Below, piece by piece: positions 35,249-44,451 of a DNA stretch of 64,000 bases. The DNA is from Flexistipes sinusarabici DSM 4947 (GTDB lineage: Bacteria; Chrysiogenota; Deferribacteres; Deferribacterales; Flexistipitaceae). The notes below the pieces were generated by a model. It saw only the letters and a program-made list of their open reading frames with translations. It did no database searches and was not told where the DNA came from. The stretch is taken from contig NC_015672.1 of NCBI RefSeq assembly GCF_000218625.1, positions 1,116,001 through 1,180,000 of the forward strand, in the 5' to 3' direction. Each line of letters starts with the position of its first letter. The stretch's first letter is position 1. Made by a program: the position numbers and the translations under genes.

Positions 35249-35816
35249 AATACCTAAATTTGATGTCATTTTGAAGGCTGCCATAAAAGTCATAGGTCAA
35301 AAAGGATATCATAACGCCAAAATTAAGGATATTTCCAACGAAGCTGATGTTGCAGACGGGACTATTTATAACTATTTCAGTAACAAGGAAGGCATTTTAG
35401 TTACAATTTTCAGGATAAAACTGGAAGATTATGTCAATAAAGCACAACAGGAAATTGAGGGCATTGACGATACCGTTGAAAAGCTCCGTATACTTATCAG
35501 ATATCATCTTAAAGTAATGAGTGAAAATCCTGATCTTGCCAATGTTTTACAAATTGAACTGAGACAGCCCAGCAAAGAAATGCGCATGAAGGTCAGAAAA
35601 CATCTGAAAAATTATTTTAATGTAATTGAAAATGTAATTAACGACGGGATAGAAAAGGGTGTATTCAAAAAAGATTTACACATATATCTTGCCCGGGAGA
35701 TGTATTTCGGAACATTGGATGAGGTGGTTTCCACATGGGTGTTTTCAGAACAGCATTGGGGGCTGATGGATCATGTTGATGAGCTGACCGGAATGTTTCT
35801 TAAAGCTTTTAACTAA
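35238..35816 (+). CDS. TetR-family regulator, FadR-like
   Basis: A 192-residue TetR repressor. The N-terminal helix-turn-helix contains KIKDISNEADVADGTIYNYFSNKEGIL, very close in style to Bacillus FadR (fatty-acid responsive). The C-terminal ligand domain is helical. ATG at 35238 gives the normal TetR length; a start at 35190 would sit far inside proC. It overlaps proC by 11 bases. Control of lipid genes is suggested only by similarity of the DNA-binding region. Confidence 0.8.
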   Translation: MEDKIPKFDVILKAAIKVIGQKGYHNAKIKDISNEADVADGTIYNYFSNKEGILVTIFRIKLEDYVNKAQQEIEGIDDTVEKLRILIRYHLKVMSENPDLANVLQIELRQPSKEMRMKVRKHLKNYFNVIENVINDGIEKGVFKKDLHIYLAREMYFGTLDEVVSTWVFSEQHWGLMDHVDELTGMFLKAFN

Positions 35817-35824
35817 ACATTTTT

Positions 35825-37399
35825 ATGCATTTAGAGATAATATTTCAACTGTTTTTGATTATTACACTGGGCTACATTGTTGGCAGCATAAAAATCAAAG
35901 GTTTTTCTCTTGATATTTCAGCAATACTTATTGTGGCGCTTGTTGCAGGCCATTTCGGAGTTCGCCTTCCGGAAGAATTTAAATATTTTGGCCTTGCTAT
36001 TTTTATTTACTCCGTAGGTCTACAGTCCGGCCCCGGCTTTTTCGAAACTATCAGAAACAAGGGATTAAAACTTAACATTATAGCTGCATGTCTTGTCGGA
36101 ACAATTTTCCTGGAAATTATGGTTGTTTCCAAAATGCTGGGGTTTACAAAGGATGTTCAGGCCGGCCTTTTTACCGGCGTTATGACAAATGCTCCGGCAC
36201 TTGCTGCCAGTCTGGAGGCAAGCAGCTCTCCTTCAATATCTGTTGTTTTCGGTCTTGTGTATCCTTTTTGTATCGTACTGACAATACTTTATCCTAAAAT
36301 TATTCCCGGTCTTCTGAAGGTGGACTTGAGCGAGGAAAAAAGGAGATATGAAGAAAGTGTCAGGCAGCGTTATCCGTCTATTGCGACAAAAAACTTCAGA
36401 ATAACCAATGAGAATTTCAAAAACCAGCATATAACAAAATCCGAAGTTCAGGAGATGACCAACACAATTATCGAAAGAATCGAATCAGAATATCCGATTG
36501 AAGATACGGAAATGGATCACACAATGCATTTCGGAGATATTGTGAGAGTTACCGGTACAAAAGACCAAATGGACAAGGTTAAAGTAATTCTCGGGGAAGA
36601 AGTGAGTGACAGAGTCACTTTTCATGACAACCTTAAGGTTCTTAGACTGCTTGTTACAACAAAAAAAGTAGTCGGCAAAAAAATATCTGAACTTAAAGAG
36701 CTTACAGCTGTAGGAGCAAGCATTTCAAGGGTAAGGAGAGCCGGTATTGACATTAACCCGACACCGAATCTCACACTTATGTTGGGAGATAAGTTGTACA
36801 TTACTGTTCCTGAAAAGTTTGAGAAGAGGGTAACAAATTTTATCGGCAACAACCTTCTTAATTTTCCGGCGGGTGATTTTCTGCCTATTTCCATGGGGAT
36901 TTTAATTGGTATGAGTATCGGTTTTATTCCGTTGAATATTCCGGGATTCGGATATTTTAAGTTAAGTTTTGTCGGAGGTATTTTGCTTACGGCTTTGGTT
37001 CTGGGTAGAGTAGGGCGTACAGGAAAACTTGTCTGGCAGCTTTCACCTCATTCTACAAGTCTGATGAAAACATTGGGACAGCTGATTTTTATGGCCACTA
37101 TAGGTACAAATGCCGGTGCTTATCTTCTGCAATCGATTAATACGCTGGGTTTTACATCAATTTATGTTGCATTGGGAATATTATTGATTACGTATAGTGC
37201 TTTTACTTTTGTCATGTTTAAAATGTTAAAATACAATGTACTGGATATCCTTGGCGTCTTTTCCGGCAGTATGACTTCAACGCCGGCACTTTCCATGGCA
37301 ACAGAAGTATGTGATTCGGGCAGACCTTCCGTTGCTTATGCTGCAGTTTATCCTTTTGCTCTCATAATTACAATTTTTCTTGCACAGGCGATACTGTGA
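35825..37399 (+). CDS. AspT/YidE/YbjL-family transporter with RCK_C domains
   Basis: A 524-residue membrane protein made of two repeats of the aspartate-alanine exchanger fold (about 5-170 and 350-524), separated by two RCK_C domains (about 200-345; AVGASISRVRRAGIDINPT). Motifs SVGLQSGPGFF and TNAPALAASLEA in the first half match GTNAGAYLL and MTSTPALSMATE in the second. This is the layout of AspT and the YidE/YbjL proteins, which exchange organic acids or amino acids. The substrate is not predictable. The following VTT-type gene overlaps its stop. Confidence 0.87.
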   Translation: MHLEIIFQLFLIITLGYIVGSIKIKGFSLDISAILIVALVAGHFGVRLPEEFKYFGLAIFIYSVGLQSGPGFFETIRNKGLKLNIIAACLVGTIFLEIMVVSKMLGFTKDVQAGLFTGVMTNAPALAASLEASSSPSISVVFGLVYPFCIVLTILYPKIIPGLLKVDLSEEKRRYEESVRQRYPSIATKNFRITNENFKNQHITKSEVQEMTNTIIERIESEYPIEDTEMDHTMHFGDIVRVTGTKDQMDKVKVILGEEVSDRVTFHDNLKVLRLLVTTKKVVGKKISELKELTAVGASISRVRRAGIDINPTPNLTLMLGDKLYITVPEKFEKRVTNFIGNNLLNFPAGDFLPISMGILIGMSIGFIPLNIPGFGYFKLSFVGGILLTALVLGRVGRTGKLVWQLSPHSTSLMKTLGQLIFMATIGTNAGAYLLQSINTLGFTSIYVALGILLITYSAFTFVMFKMLKYNVLDILGVFSGSMTSTPALSMATEVCDSGRPSVAYAAVYPFALIITIFLAQAIL

Positions 37400-37964
37400 G
37401 AAAGCCTGTATTAAAACCCTTCAGCAAAGTTTTTCTTGCTCTGATAATTTCGTTTATGCTTCTTTTAACAGTTTTCGTATTTCTTAATTACTACAAAATT
37501 GAGCATGAACTCCTTGATTTTGTAAAAGATTACGGTCAGTTGGCCATATTCTTAATAAGTTTTTTTACTGATATCCTTTTTCAACCTATTGGACCTGATG
37601 TTGCAGTGATTGGCGGTGTCCTGATTTACAAGGAATTTCTTTATTCCGTATTTTTTGCCTCACTGGGAAGTGTTTGTGCCAGTTTTTTAAGTTATTTCTT
37701 TGGAAGAATGTTCAGATCATACGGAATGCAGAAGCTGAATTCTTCTGCAAAATATCTAAATGGAGGAGGATTTATGCCAGATATGGGCTTATAAGTCTGA
37801 GTATAGGAGCGCTTACCCCGGTACCATATGTGCCTATGTGCTGGATTGCCGGTTTGTTTAATGTGAAAATATATAAATTTATCCTGTTTGGTATTGTTCC
37901 AAGAGTTATAAGGTTTACAACATTGGGAATGATTGCCCACTATGTTAATATGTCGATTTCATAA
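37396..37964 (+). pseudogene. VTT/DedA-like membrane protein, frameshifted
   Basis: The first frame (from GTG at 37396) covers a membrane helix, DYGQLAIFLISFFTD and the VTT segment SLGSVCASFLSYFFGR, but stops at 37792-37794. The rest of the domain (RYGLISLSIGALTPVPYVPM and AGLFNVKIYKF) is in another frame to 37964. Adding one T to the T-run at 37771-37773 restores GGGFYARYGLISLSIG without a break, so a single-base deletion explains it. It could be a sequencing or assembly error, or real decay next to an IS1380-family transposase. Confidence 0.8.
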
Positions 37965-38100
37965 AATGTGATTAGTTTAGATGTGTTACACAATTGAATG
38001 TTTAACTTTAAGATTGCATTAGGAGTTGCAAGCCACCTTTAAGATGTTGTAGATTAAGGTTTTAAGAAAACAAAAACCACAACCAAAAAGGTGACTTACA

Positions 38101-39420
38101 ATGAGCAAACTAAACTACAAATTAGAAAGAAGCAATGATAAAATTACCCCATTTGGTGGAATATCTTTGTTAATCCCACTGTTAGATAAGATGGGCATCC
38201 GAGATTTCCTTGATAAAGAACTTGATCATCCAGGCTCTAACAGAGGCAAACCGCCATCTTCTAAAATAATTCCTGTTATTCTATCGATGATATGCGGTGG
38301 CAGGAGTTTCAGTGATATCGACAAACTTTCTTTTGATAAGGTTTTAAGCTATATCAGCGGTATTGAAGATATCCCGGATAGTTCCAGCATCAGTAGGTAT
38401 TTTTCAAAAACAGAAAGCATGTTGGATGAAGTAGCAGTTAATAAAACAATCAGCAAACTGGGCAGTCTCAACTATAAAATAGTGAAAGATGCTTTAAAAA
38501 GAGAAAATTTATTTTCAGTTACTCTGGATCAGGACGCCACTTATGCAAAGGTGTATAAAAGGGATGCCAAGTATTGTTATAAGAAATTTAAAGCATACAG
38601 TTCTATGACGTGTTTTATAGGAGAGAGCGGTTATTGTATAGACGAGGAATTTCGGGAAGGCAATGTAAGTGCCCAGGTTGGCATACTTGAACAGCTTCAG
38701 AGAGTCCATAAATATCTTGAATCTTGTGGTATAGAAGTATCCAATGTTCGTAATGATTCTGCCGGTTACCAATCTAAAGTATTGAATTACTGTTTTGATA
38801 ACGATTTAACGTTTTTTATAGGAGGTGACCTTGATAGTTCAGTTCGTAAAGGAATAAATCATATACCATCTGATTCATGGAAAAGATATAGAAATAGGTA
38901 TGGAGATGAAAGCGATAATGAGGAAATAGCAGAGTTTATTCACTGTATGGAAAACACTAAGGAGAGTTTCCGTATAATAGTTGTTCGTAAGAAAATTGAG
39001 TCAGACAACCCCACAGTTCCGGAGCTTCTTGGTGATAAATATGAATATCGTGTTATTGCAACTAATTCAAAACTGGATGCAGAAAAGGTGGTACATTTTT
39101 ATAATTTGCGCGGTGTTTGTGAATACAATATAAAAGAAGCAAAGTATGGTTTTAATTTAAAAAGCTTTCCTTCGGGTAATCTTGCGGGTAACGGCTTATG
39201 GTTTAAGACAGGAATACTGGCATATAATCTGATTATGTACCTCAAACGAATCATAATGGGAGGTGTCTATAAAAATAAAGAGATGGGTAGTATACGTTAT
39301 CAGGTCATATCTATAGCGGGGAAACTTGTGTCCCACGGCGGTAATAAACTGAAGTTGTGCTGCAGTGTGGATATGTTCAAAAAAATGGAACAGTGGAGGA
39401 CAGAATGTTTAACGTTGTGA
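38101..39420 (+). CDS. IS1380-family transposase
   Basis: A 439-residue transposase of the IS1380 family. The DDE contexts are VTLDQDATYAKVY, RNDSAGYQSKVL and GVCEYNIKEAKYGF, and SGYCIDEEFREGNVSAQVG is characteristic. The frame is intact. It is flanked by broken genes on both sides (VTT gene upstream and csaA downstream). I could not define terminal inverted repeats or a target duplication with confidence, so only the coding part is annotated. AAGGTG is the ribosome-binding site. Confidence 0.87.
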   Translation: MSKLNYKLERSNDKITPFGGISLLIPLLDKMGIRDFLDKELDHPGSNRGKPPSSKIIPVILSMICGGRSFSDIDKLSFDKVLSYISGIEDIPDSSSISRYFSKTESMLDEVAVNKTISKLGSLNYKIVKDALKRENLFSVTLDQDATYAKVYKRDAKYCYKKFKAYSSMTCFIGESGYCIDEEFREGNVSAQVGILEQLQRVHKYLESCGIEVSNVRNDSAGYQSKVLNYCFDNDLTFFIGGDLDSSVRKGINHIPSDSWKRYRNRYGDESDNEEIAEFIHCMENTKESFRIIVVRKKIESDNPTVPELLGDKYEYRVIATNSKLDAEKVVHFYNLRGVCEYNIKEAKYGFNLKSFPSGNLAGNGLWFKTGILAYNLIMYLKRIIMGGVYKNKEMGSIRYQVISIAGKLVSHGGNKLKLCCSVDMFKKMEQWRTECLTL

Positions 39421-39637
39421 CCTTTTTTCTTTACTTATGTTAACTTTGTGGACAATTCAGGCAATAGGCAGTATTGCTGTGTCTAAAAACGGTGTAAATG
39501 GAGAAAATTTATGCTTTAGTAAAGTATGAATGAAGTAATATTTGGAAAATCTTTTCTTGTATTTTAAAAACAACAGGAAAAATATCAAAATCGGAGTTTG
39601 TTATTTTCTAATGCAAAATTAAAGTTTAAAATTTGAT

Positions 39638-39666
39638 TTGACCCAATTTTATTGCCAAGCTATCAT
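39638..39666 (+). promoter_or_regulatory. Probable promoter of csaA remnant
   Basis: TTGACC (39638-39643) and TATCAT (39661-39666) are 17 bases apart and lie 42 bases ahead of the csaA ATG. Confidence 0.55.
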
Positions 39667-39708
39667 AAAATGATTGAATAATATTTGTTATACAAAAAAG
39701 AGGGTGAA

Positions 39709-40047
39709 ATGATTGAAATTGATTGGAGCGATTTTCAGAAAGTTGAGCTAAGAGTAGGGACTGTTGTTGATGTACAGGACTTTCCTGAAGCAAGAAAACC
39801 TGCTTACAAACTTGAAGTAGATTTTGGCAGTGAAATAGGCGTTTAAAAGTCCTGTGCTCAAGTCACGGACCTTTACTCAAAAGAGGATCTGCTCGGCAAA
39901 CAGGTCATGGCTGTTGTCAATTTCCCGCCAAAGCAAATTGGACCAATGTTGTCTGAATGCTTGGTTACAGGCTTTTATCGGGAAGATGGAGCGGTAGTTT
40001 TAGCGGTACCGGATAAAAGTGTACAAAATGGTGAACGTCTTGCATGA
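39709..40047 (+). pseudogene. csaA: CsaA/YgjH-type tRNA-binding protein with in-frame stop
   Basis: The frame reads MIEIDWSDFQKVELRVGTVV, an OB-fold tRNA-binding domain, to EIGV, then TAA at 39844-39846. It continues in the same frame as [17 protein letters not shown] and [12 protein letters not shown] to a stop at 40045-40047. In CsaA proteins this position is a Lys (normally written GIKKSSAQIT), so AAA to TAA is the likely change. The total of 112 codons equals an intact CsaA. A ribosome-binding site (AGAGGG) and promoter remain. It is adjacent to an IS1380-family gene. Confidence 0.85.
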
Positions 40048-40125
40048 TAAGGTAAATGCAGTCGACGCAAAAAACGCACAGCTGAAATGTTCCGTTTGGC
40101 AAAGTTCACAAAACAGAGGGTCGAG

Positions 40126-40752
40126 ATGTTATCCGTTGAAACACTTGTAACATTTATTACAGCTTCAGTTTTACTTGGACTGGCTCCGGGGCCGGATAAC
40201 ATATTTGTGTTAACCCAGTCCGCTTTACGCGGGAAAGGTTCGGGCCTAATCGTTATGTTTGGTTTATGTACAGGGTTAATAGTTCATACCACAGCTGTAG
40301 CTCTTGGTGTTGCAATAGTTTTTAAAACATCTGCAATTGCTTTTACTGCTCTCAAGTTCATCGGTGCGGGTTATCTCCTTTATCTTGCCTGGAAAGTCTT
40401 TACTGCTCCCGTTGAACAAATTAAGGGCAGATCTGAGCAAAAAAACAATTATCGTAAGCTTTATTTTCGCGGGATAATCATGAATATCACGAACCCTAAA
40501 GTATCTATTTTCTTTTTGGCCTTTTTGCCACAATTTGCGGATCCAACAAGAGGATCTATAACATTACAACTGATTCTGTTAGGAGGGCTATTTATTCTTG
40601 CTACAATATTAGTATTCGGAAGCATTGCGCTTCTTGGGGGCACTATTGGGCAAATTATAAATCAATCAGGCCATATCCAAAGAATATTAAATAAATTTGC
40701 TGGGGCTGTTTTTGTTGCTTTGGCACTAAAACTGGCTACCTCAAGTAGATAG
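40126..40752 (+). CDS. LysE/RhtB-family amino-acid exporter
   Basis: A 208-residue membrane protein with about six helices. The family motif GLAPGPDNIFVLTQSALRG lies near the start, IMNITNPKVSIFFLAFLPQF in the middle and a final helix at the C-terminus. It should export an amino acid such as threonine, homoserine or lysine; the substrate is not set by sequence. ATG at 40126 has AGAGGG upstream and suits the family; a longer frame from 40087 does not. It lies beside a csaA remnant and an IS element, so the pair may have been acquired together. Confidence 0.88.
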   Translation: MLSVETLVTFITASVLLGLAPGPDNIFVLTQSALRGKGSGLIVMFGLCTGLIVHTTAVALGVAIVFKTSAIAFTALKFIGAGYLLYLAWKVFTAPVEQIKGRSEQKNNYRKLYFRGIIMNITNPKVSIFFLAFLPQFADPTRGSITLQLILLGGLFILATILVFGSIALLGGTIGQIINQSGHIQRILNKFAGAVFVALALKLATSSR

Positions 40753-40865
40753 CAGCTGGTCACCCCCTACCTCAGGGAATACATCATTGATATTTCCCTT
40801 TCCCCTGTTTTATCACAGTAAATTTTTGGAAAAATTAACTTGTTGGTAATATAGAAGAAAAAGAA

Positions 40866-40953
40866 CGGAGAGGGAGGGATTCGAACCCTCGGTACGCGTT
40901 AACGTACACACGATTTCCAATCGTGCTCCTTCGGCCAACTCGGACACCTCTCC
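40866..40953 (-). tRNA. tRNA-Ser (anticodon GGA)
   Basis: Read on the minus strand it starts GGAGAGGTGTCCGAG and ends CCTCTCC plus discriminator G, so the 7-bp acceptor stem pairs fully. The long variable arm and the GGTTCGAATCC T-loop are typical of serine tRNA. The anticodon loop TTGGAAA gives GGA, reading UCC and UCU. CCA is not encoded. Confidence 0.95.
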
Positions 40954-41189
40954 TGAATTGACAAGGATGTTTTATATCAACTTAATAATAAATTGTAAAG
41001 TATAAAAATCCTTTAAAACTGTTAATACAAAGCAGCATAAATATTTAAAAAAGAGACTCAAGACCCCCCGGCTTCACTCTATATGACGTACATTTTTTGT
41101 TGTTTGTATTTTTTAGAGAATTTTATAGATACGAAAATTTTGGGAGGGCGTTGATAAAAAACGGGCATTGTGTTAAATGCTGCCGATGG

Positions 41190-42140
41190 TTACAGCCATC
41201 CTTTCTTTTTGAATATGAATATAGGCAGTATTGCGGAAGCAAGCATCAGTCCTAATGAAAATGGATAGCCTAATAACCAGTCCAACTCCGGCATGAACTT
41301 AAAATTCATCCCGTAAATACTTGCGATAAGGGTAGGGGGCAGGAAGATAACGGAAACCACGGTGAAAATTTTCACCACTTTGTTTTGTTCTATCCCCAGG
41401 AGTCCCAAAAAAATGTTGTGTATATAGTCAAGACGATCAAAATTGTATTTTGTATATTCGATCAAAGAGTTAACATCTTTTATCATTATTTTCAGATTGT
41501 TCAGTAAAGACTGTGGTACTTTCGGTGATTTTAACATGGAAGATATTATGCGCTGTTTATCGATCAAACTGTCTCTTATCATCGTGTTCATATCTTCAAA
41601 ACGGGAAATTATCTCCAAAATATCTTCATTATCTGTTTCGTCTGAGAAAAGCTGCTTTCTGAGTGTAGTAACTGATCTGGACAAATTCTCAATAATATCC
41701 GCATCTATATCAATTCGTGATTCAAGTATGTACCCGAATACATCATAGCCGCTGATGAATAAATTTGGTGCGGATAAAAGCTTCTTCTCGCAGTCGTTAA
41801 ATGTCTTGAATTCCCTGTATCTGATTGTGATAAGCATATGGTCTTTCAGAATAAAACTGATACTTTCATTATAAGAATGTTTATCTTCAGAAATCATAAA
41901 GAAACTGTTTATCGTAATATCATCTTCATCTTCCCAAAAACGGGAACTTACCTCAATTTCCTGAGATTCCTGACGGGTGGGAAACTCAAGGTTGTATTCA
42001 CTTTCTATTATTTTGAAATCATTCTGTGATGGGAATGTTATATCTATCCACAGTATATCTTCTTTAGCCGGAAGTGTTTCAAAAGAGTCCTGAGTGTACA
42101 GACTAATTTTGCCCTTTTTCTTAAGGTAAAATTTGATCAT
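41190..42140 (-). CDS. corA: CorA-family magnesium transporter
   Basis: A 316-residue CorA-type Mg2+ (or Co2+/Ni2+) channel. The long helical cytoplasmic N-terminal domain is followed by two membrane helices at the C-terminus, with the signature YGMNFKFMPE after the first helix. The acidic tail is replaced by FKKKGWL. ATG at 42140 has AAGGGG before it and gives the usual CorA length; an upstream ATG at 42197 is less likely. The gene is divergent from proV. Confidence 0.92.
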   Translation of the reverse strand: MIKFYLKKKGKISLYTQDSFETLPAKEDILWIDITFPSQNDFKIIESEYNLEFPTRQESQEIEVSSRFWEDEDDITINSFFMISEDKHSYNESISFILKDHMLITIRYREFKTFNDCEKKLLSAPNLFISGYDVFGYILESRIDIDADIIENLSRSVTTLRKQLFSDETDNEDILEIISRFEDMNTMIRDSLIDKQRIISSMLKSPKVPQSLLNNLKIMIKDVNSLIEYTKYNFDRLDYIHNIFLGLLGIEQNKVVKIFTVVSVIFLPPTLIASIYGMNFKFMPELDWLLGYPFSLGLMLASAILPIFIFKKKGWL

Positions 42141-42398
42141 GTTCCCCTTCCAATGTTTAATTAAACTATTCCCTATAACTAATTCCAGAGTCATCAAAAG
42201 TCAATGAGTTTGTATTTTTTGTGTATAGGAAATTTCAGAATATTATTTCTATTTTTATGATATACTTAAGATATTACCCCGCTTGACATTTGTATAAAAT
42301 ATGATAAGTTCAAATTTACATTAGAAAATATTCATGTTGAAAAAAGTTATGTAGAAGTTATTTTTGTTTAGTAAAATAAAATTTAAAATGGAGCTGAT

Positions 42399-43604
42399 AT
42401 GGACGACAAAGTTAAAATTAAAATCAAAAATGTTTCCAAGATTTTCGGCGATTATCCTGAAGAAGCTCTGAAGTTACTTGATGACGGCTACGACAAAGAC
42501 ACAATTATGGAAAAAACCAAACAGGCTGTAGGCGTTGCCAAAGCCTCTTTTAATGTCTATGAAGGTGAAATTGTTGTTGTTATGGGGCTTTCTGGCAGTG
42601 GAAAATCAACACTTGTAAGATGTATAAACAGGCTTATCGAACCCACTGCAGGTGAGATTTATGTGGATGATATAAATGTTTTAAAGCTTGATGAGAAAGA
42701 ATTAAGGGAGTTCAGACAAAAGTATACTGGCATGGTTTTCCAGCATTTTGCTCTGTTCCCACATTGGACGGTGTTGAGAAATACGGCATACGGTCTTGAG
42801 ATTCAGGACGTTGACAAAGCTGAAAGAGAAGAAAAGGCAATGAAAGCACTTGAAATGGTTGGATTGAAAGGATGGGAAGATAATCTGCCGGAACAGCTTT
42901 CAGGTGGTATGCAGCAGAGAGTTGGTCTTGCCAGAGCATTGGCTCTTGATCCGGAAGTATTGCTTATGGATGAGGCATTCAGCGCACTTGATCCTTTGAT
43001 CAGAAGCGATATGCAGGATGAACTTATTAATCTCCAGGAAAAGATGCAGAAAACCATTCTCTTCATCAGTCACGACCTTGATGAAGCTCTGAAGCTTGGT
43101 GACAGAATTGTGCTTATGAAAGACGGCGGTGTTGTTCAGATCGGTACTCCGGAAGAAATTCTTACCAATCCTGCCGATGAATATGTCAGAAGATTTGTGG
43201 AGGATGTTGATTCTACAAAGGTTTTAACTGCTGAATCGGTCATGAAAAAATCTGAAGCGGTTGGTTATCTGAAAAGTGACGGACCGAAAACTATTTTGAG
43301 AAAAATGCGGAAAAATAACATTGCCAGCCTTTTTGTTGTTGATGAAAATCATAAGGTGGTTGGAATAGTTAATGTCAGTGATGTTGCCAAATATGTGAAC
43401 AAGGGCATGGATTCTGTACGTGATATTGTTGACAGAGATATAATAAAAGTAAAACTTGATACTCCTGCTCATGATCTTTTCGACCTTATAAAGGGGTCTA
43501 AATATCCGCTTGCTGTGGTCAATGATGATGATCATTTGAAAGGAGTGGTGGTCAGAGGTTCGCTTATATCGATGTTGTCCAGAGAGGAGGTAATTGATGA
43601 GTAA
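42399..43604 (+). CDS. proV: Glycine betaine/proline ABC transporter, ATP-binding subunit
   Basis: A 401-residue ATPase of the ProU/OpuA uptake system for compatible solutes. Walker A is GLSGSGKST, the signature is LSGGMQQRVGLARAL and Walker B is VLLMDEAFSALD. C-terminal CBS domains (from about 285; VGYLKSDGPKTILRKMRKNN) are typical of OpuAA/ProV and sense ionic strength. It is first in proVWX, overlapping proW by eight bases. TTGACA at 42283 is present upstream but no well-spaced -10 is seen, so the promoter is not assigned. Confidence 0.95.
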   Translation: MDDKVKIKIKNVSKIFGDYPEEALKLLDDGYDKDTIMEKTKQAVGVAKASFNVYEGEIVVVMGLSGSGKSTLVRCINRLIEPTAGEIYVDDINVLKLDEKELREFRQKYTGMVFQHFALFPHWTVLRNTAYGLEIQDVDKAEREEKAMKALEMVGLKGWEDNLPEQLSGGMQQRVGLARALALDPEVLLMDEAFSALDPLIRSDMQDELINLQEKMQKTILFISHDLDEALKLGDRIVLMKDGGVVQIGTPEEILTNPADEYVRRFVEDVDSTKVLTAESVMKKSEAVGYLKSDGPKTILRKMRKNNIASLFVVDENHKVVGIVNVSDVAKYVNKGMDSVRDIVDRDIIKVKLDTPAHDLFDLIKGSKYPLAVVNDDDHLKGVVVRGSLISMLSREEVIDE

Positions 43605-44424
43605 TATTCCGAGGATACCCTTAGGTGACTGGATAGAAGCTTTTATAAATTTTTTGGTTGATAATTTGTCTGTGCTTACGCAGGCTTTCTCTACTGTAAC
43701 TGAAAAGGGACTGGACTGGCTGGAAGCTGCATTTTTGTTTTTACCGCCATGGTTGTTTATAATTATAGTAGCTGCCCTTACTTACTGGGCAACAAAAAGG
43801 AAAGGCGTTACACTTTTTGCACTGTTGGGTCTTTTGCTGATTTGGAATCTGGATTTATGGCGCGTATCTATAAGTACTATATCACTTGTTATTGTTGCTA
43901 CACTTTTTTCAATATGTATGGGGGTACCTATAGGTATTTTGGCAGCGCTTTATCAGAAAATATATAAAATAGTTACTCCAATTCTGGATTTTATGCAGAC
44001 ACTGCCTGCTTTTGTCTATCTGATTCCTGCTATTTCTTTTTTCGGCCTGGGTAAAGTTCCTGCGATATTTGCTACGGTTATTTTCTCCATTCCTCCTACG
44101 ATACGTTTAACAGCTCTTGGAATCCGTCAGGTTCCGAAAGATCTTGTTGAATGTTCGGAAGCTTTTGGTTCTGATAAGAAGCAGCGTTTGTTTCAGCTGC
44201 AGCTTCCCATTGCCAAGCCGACGATAATGGCCGGAGTCAACCAGACGATTATGCTTGCTCTCTCAATGGTTGTTATTGCAGCTATGATTGGTGCGGCCGG
44301 ACTTGGTGGCGAAGTTTGGCGTGGTATTCAGAGACTTTGGGTTGGCAGAAGTTTCGAAGCCGGTATAGGTATTGTTATTATCGCTATAATACTTGATCGA
44401 ATCACACAAAGTGTGACGAAATAG
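43597..44424 (+). CDS. proW: Glycine betaine/proline ABC transporter, permease
   Basis: A 275-residue integral membrane permease of the ProW/OpuAB family. The binding-protein-dependent transport domain contains MQTLPAFVYLIPAISFFGLGKVPA and the coupling segment ECSEAFGSDKKQRLFQLQLP, followed by membrane helices. ATG at 43597 has AGAGGAGG in front and the gene overlaps proV by eight bases. The N-terminal 60 residues lie ahead of the first helix, as in family members with an amphipathic N-terminal stretch. Confidence 0.93.
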   Translation: MSNIPRIPLGDWIEAFINFLVDNLSVLTQAFSTVTEKGLDWLEAAFLFLPPWLFIIIVAALTYWATKRKGVTLFALLGLLLIWNLDLWRVSISTISLVIVATLFSICMGVPIGILAALYQKIYKIVTPILDFMQTLPAFVYLIPAISFFGLGKVPAIFATVIFSIPPTIRLTALGIRQVPKDLVECSEAFGSDKKQRLFQLQLPIAKPTIMAGVNQTIMLALSMVVIAAMIGAAGLGGEVWRGIQRLWVGRSFEAGIGIVIIAIILDRITQSVTK

Positions 44425-44451
44425 AAGCACAAAAATAAAAAGGAGGTCAAA

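Noticed and set aside
37965-39600. Terminal inverted repeats of the IS1380-family element
   Set aside because: Candidate ends (CCTTTAAG upstream, TTCAGG downstream) match too poorly and no target duplication is found.
39844-39846. Recoding of the in-frame UAA in csaA
   Set aside because: UAA is not known to be read as Sec or Pyl, and the replaced residue is a normal Lys, so a nonsense mutation is simpler.
42283-42311. proV promoter starting with TTGACA
   Set aside because: No acceptable -10 hexamer lies 15-19 bases downstream, so it is not listed as a promoter.
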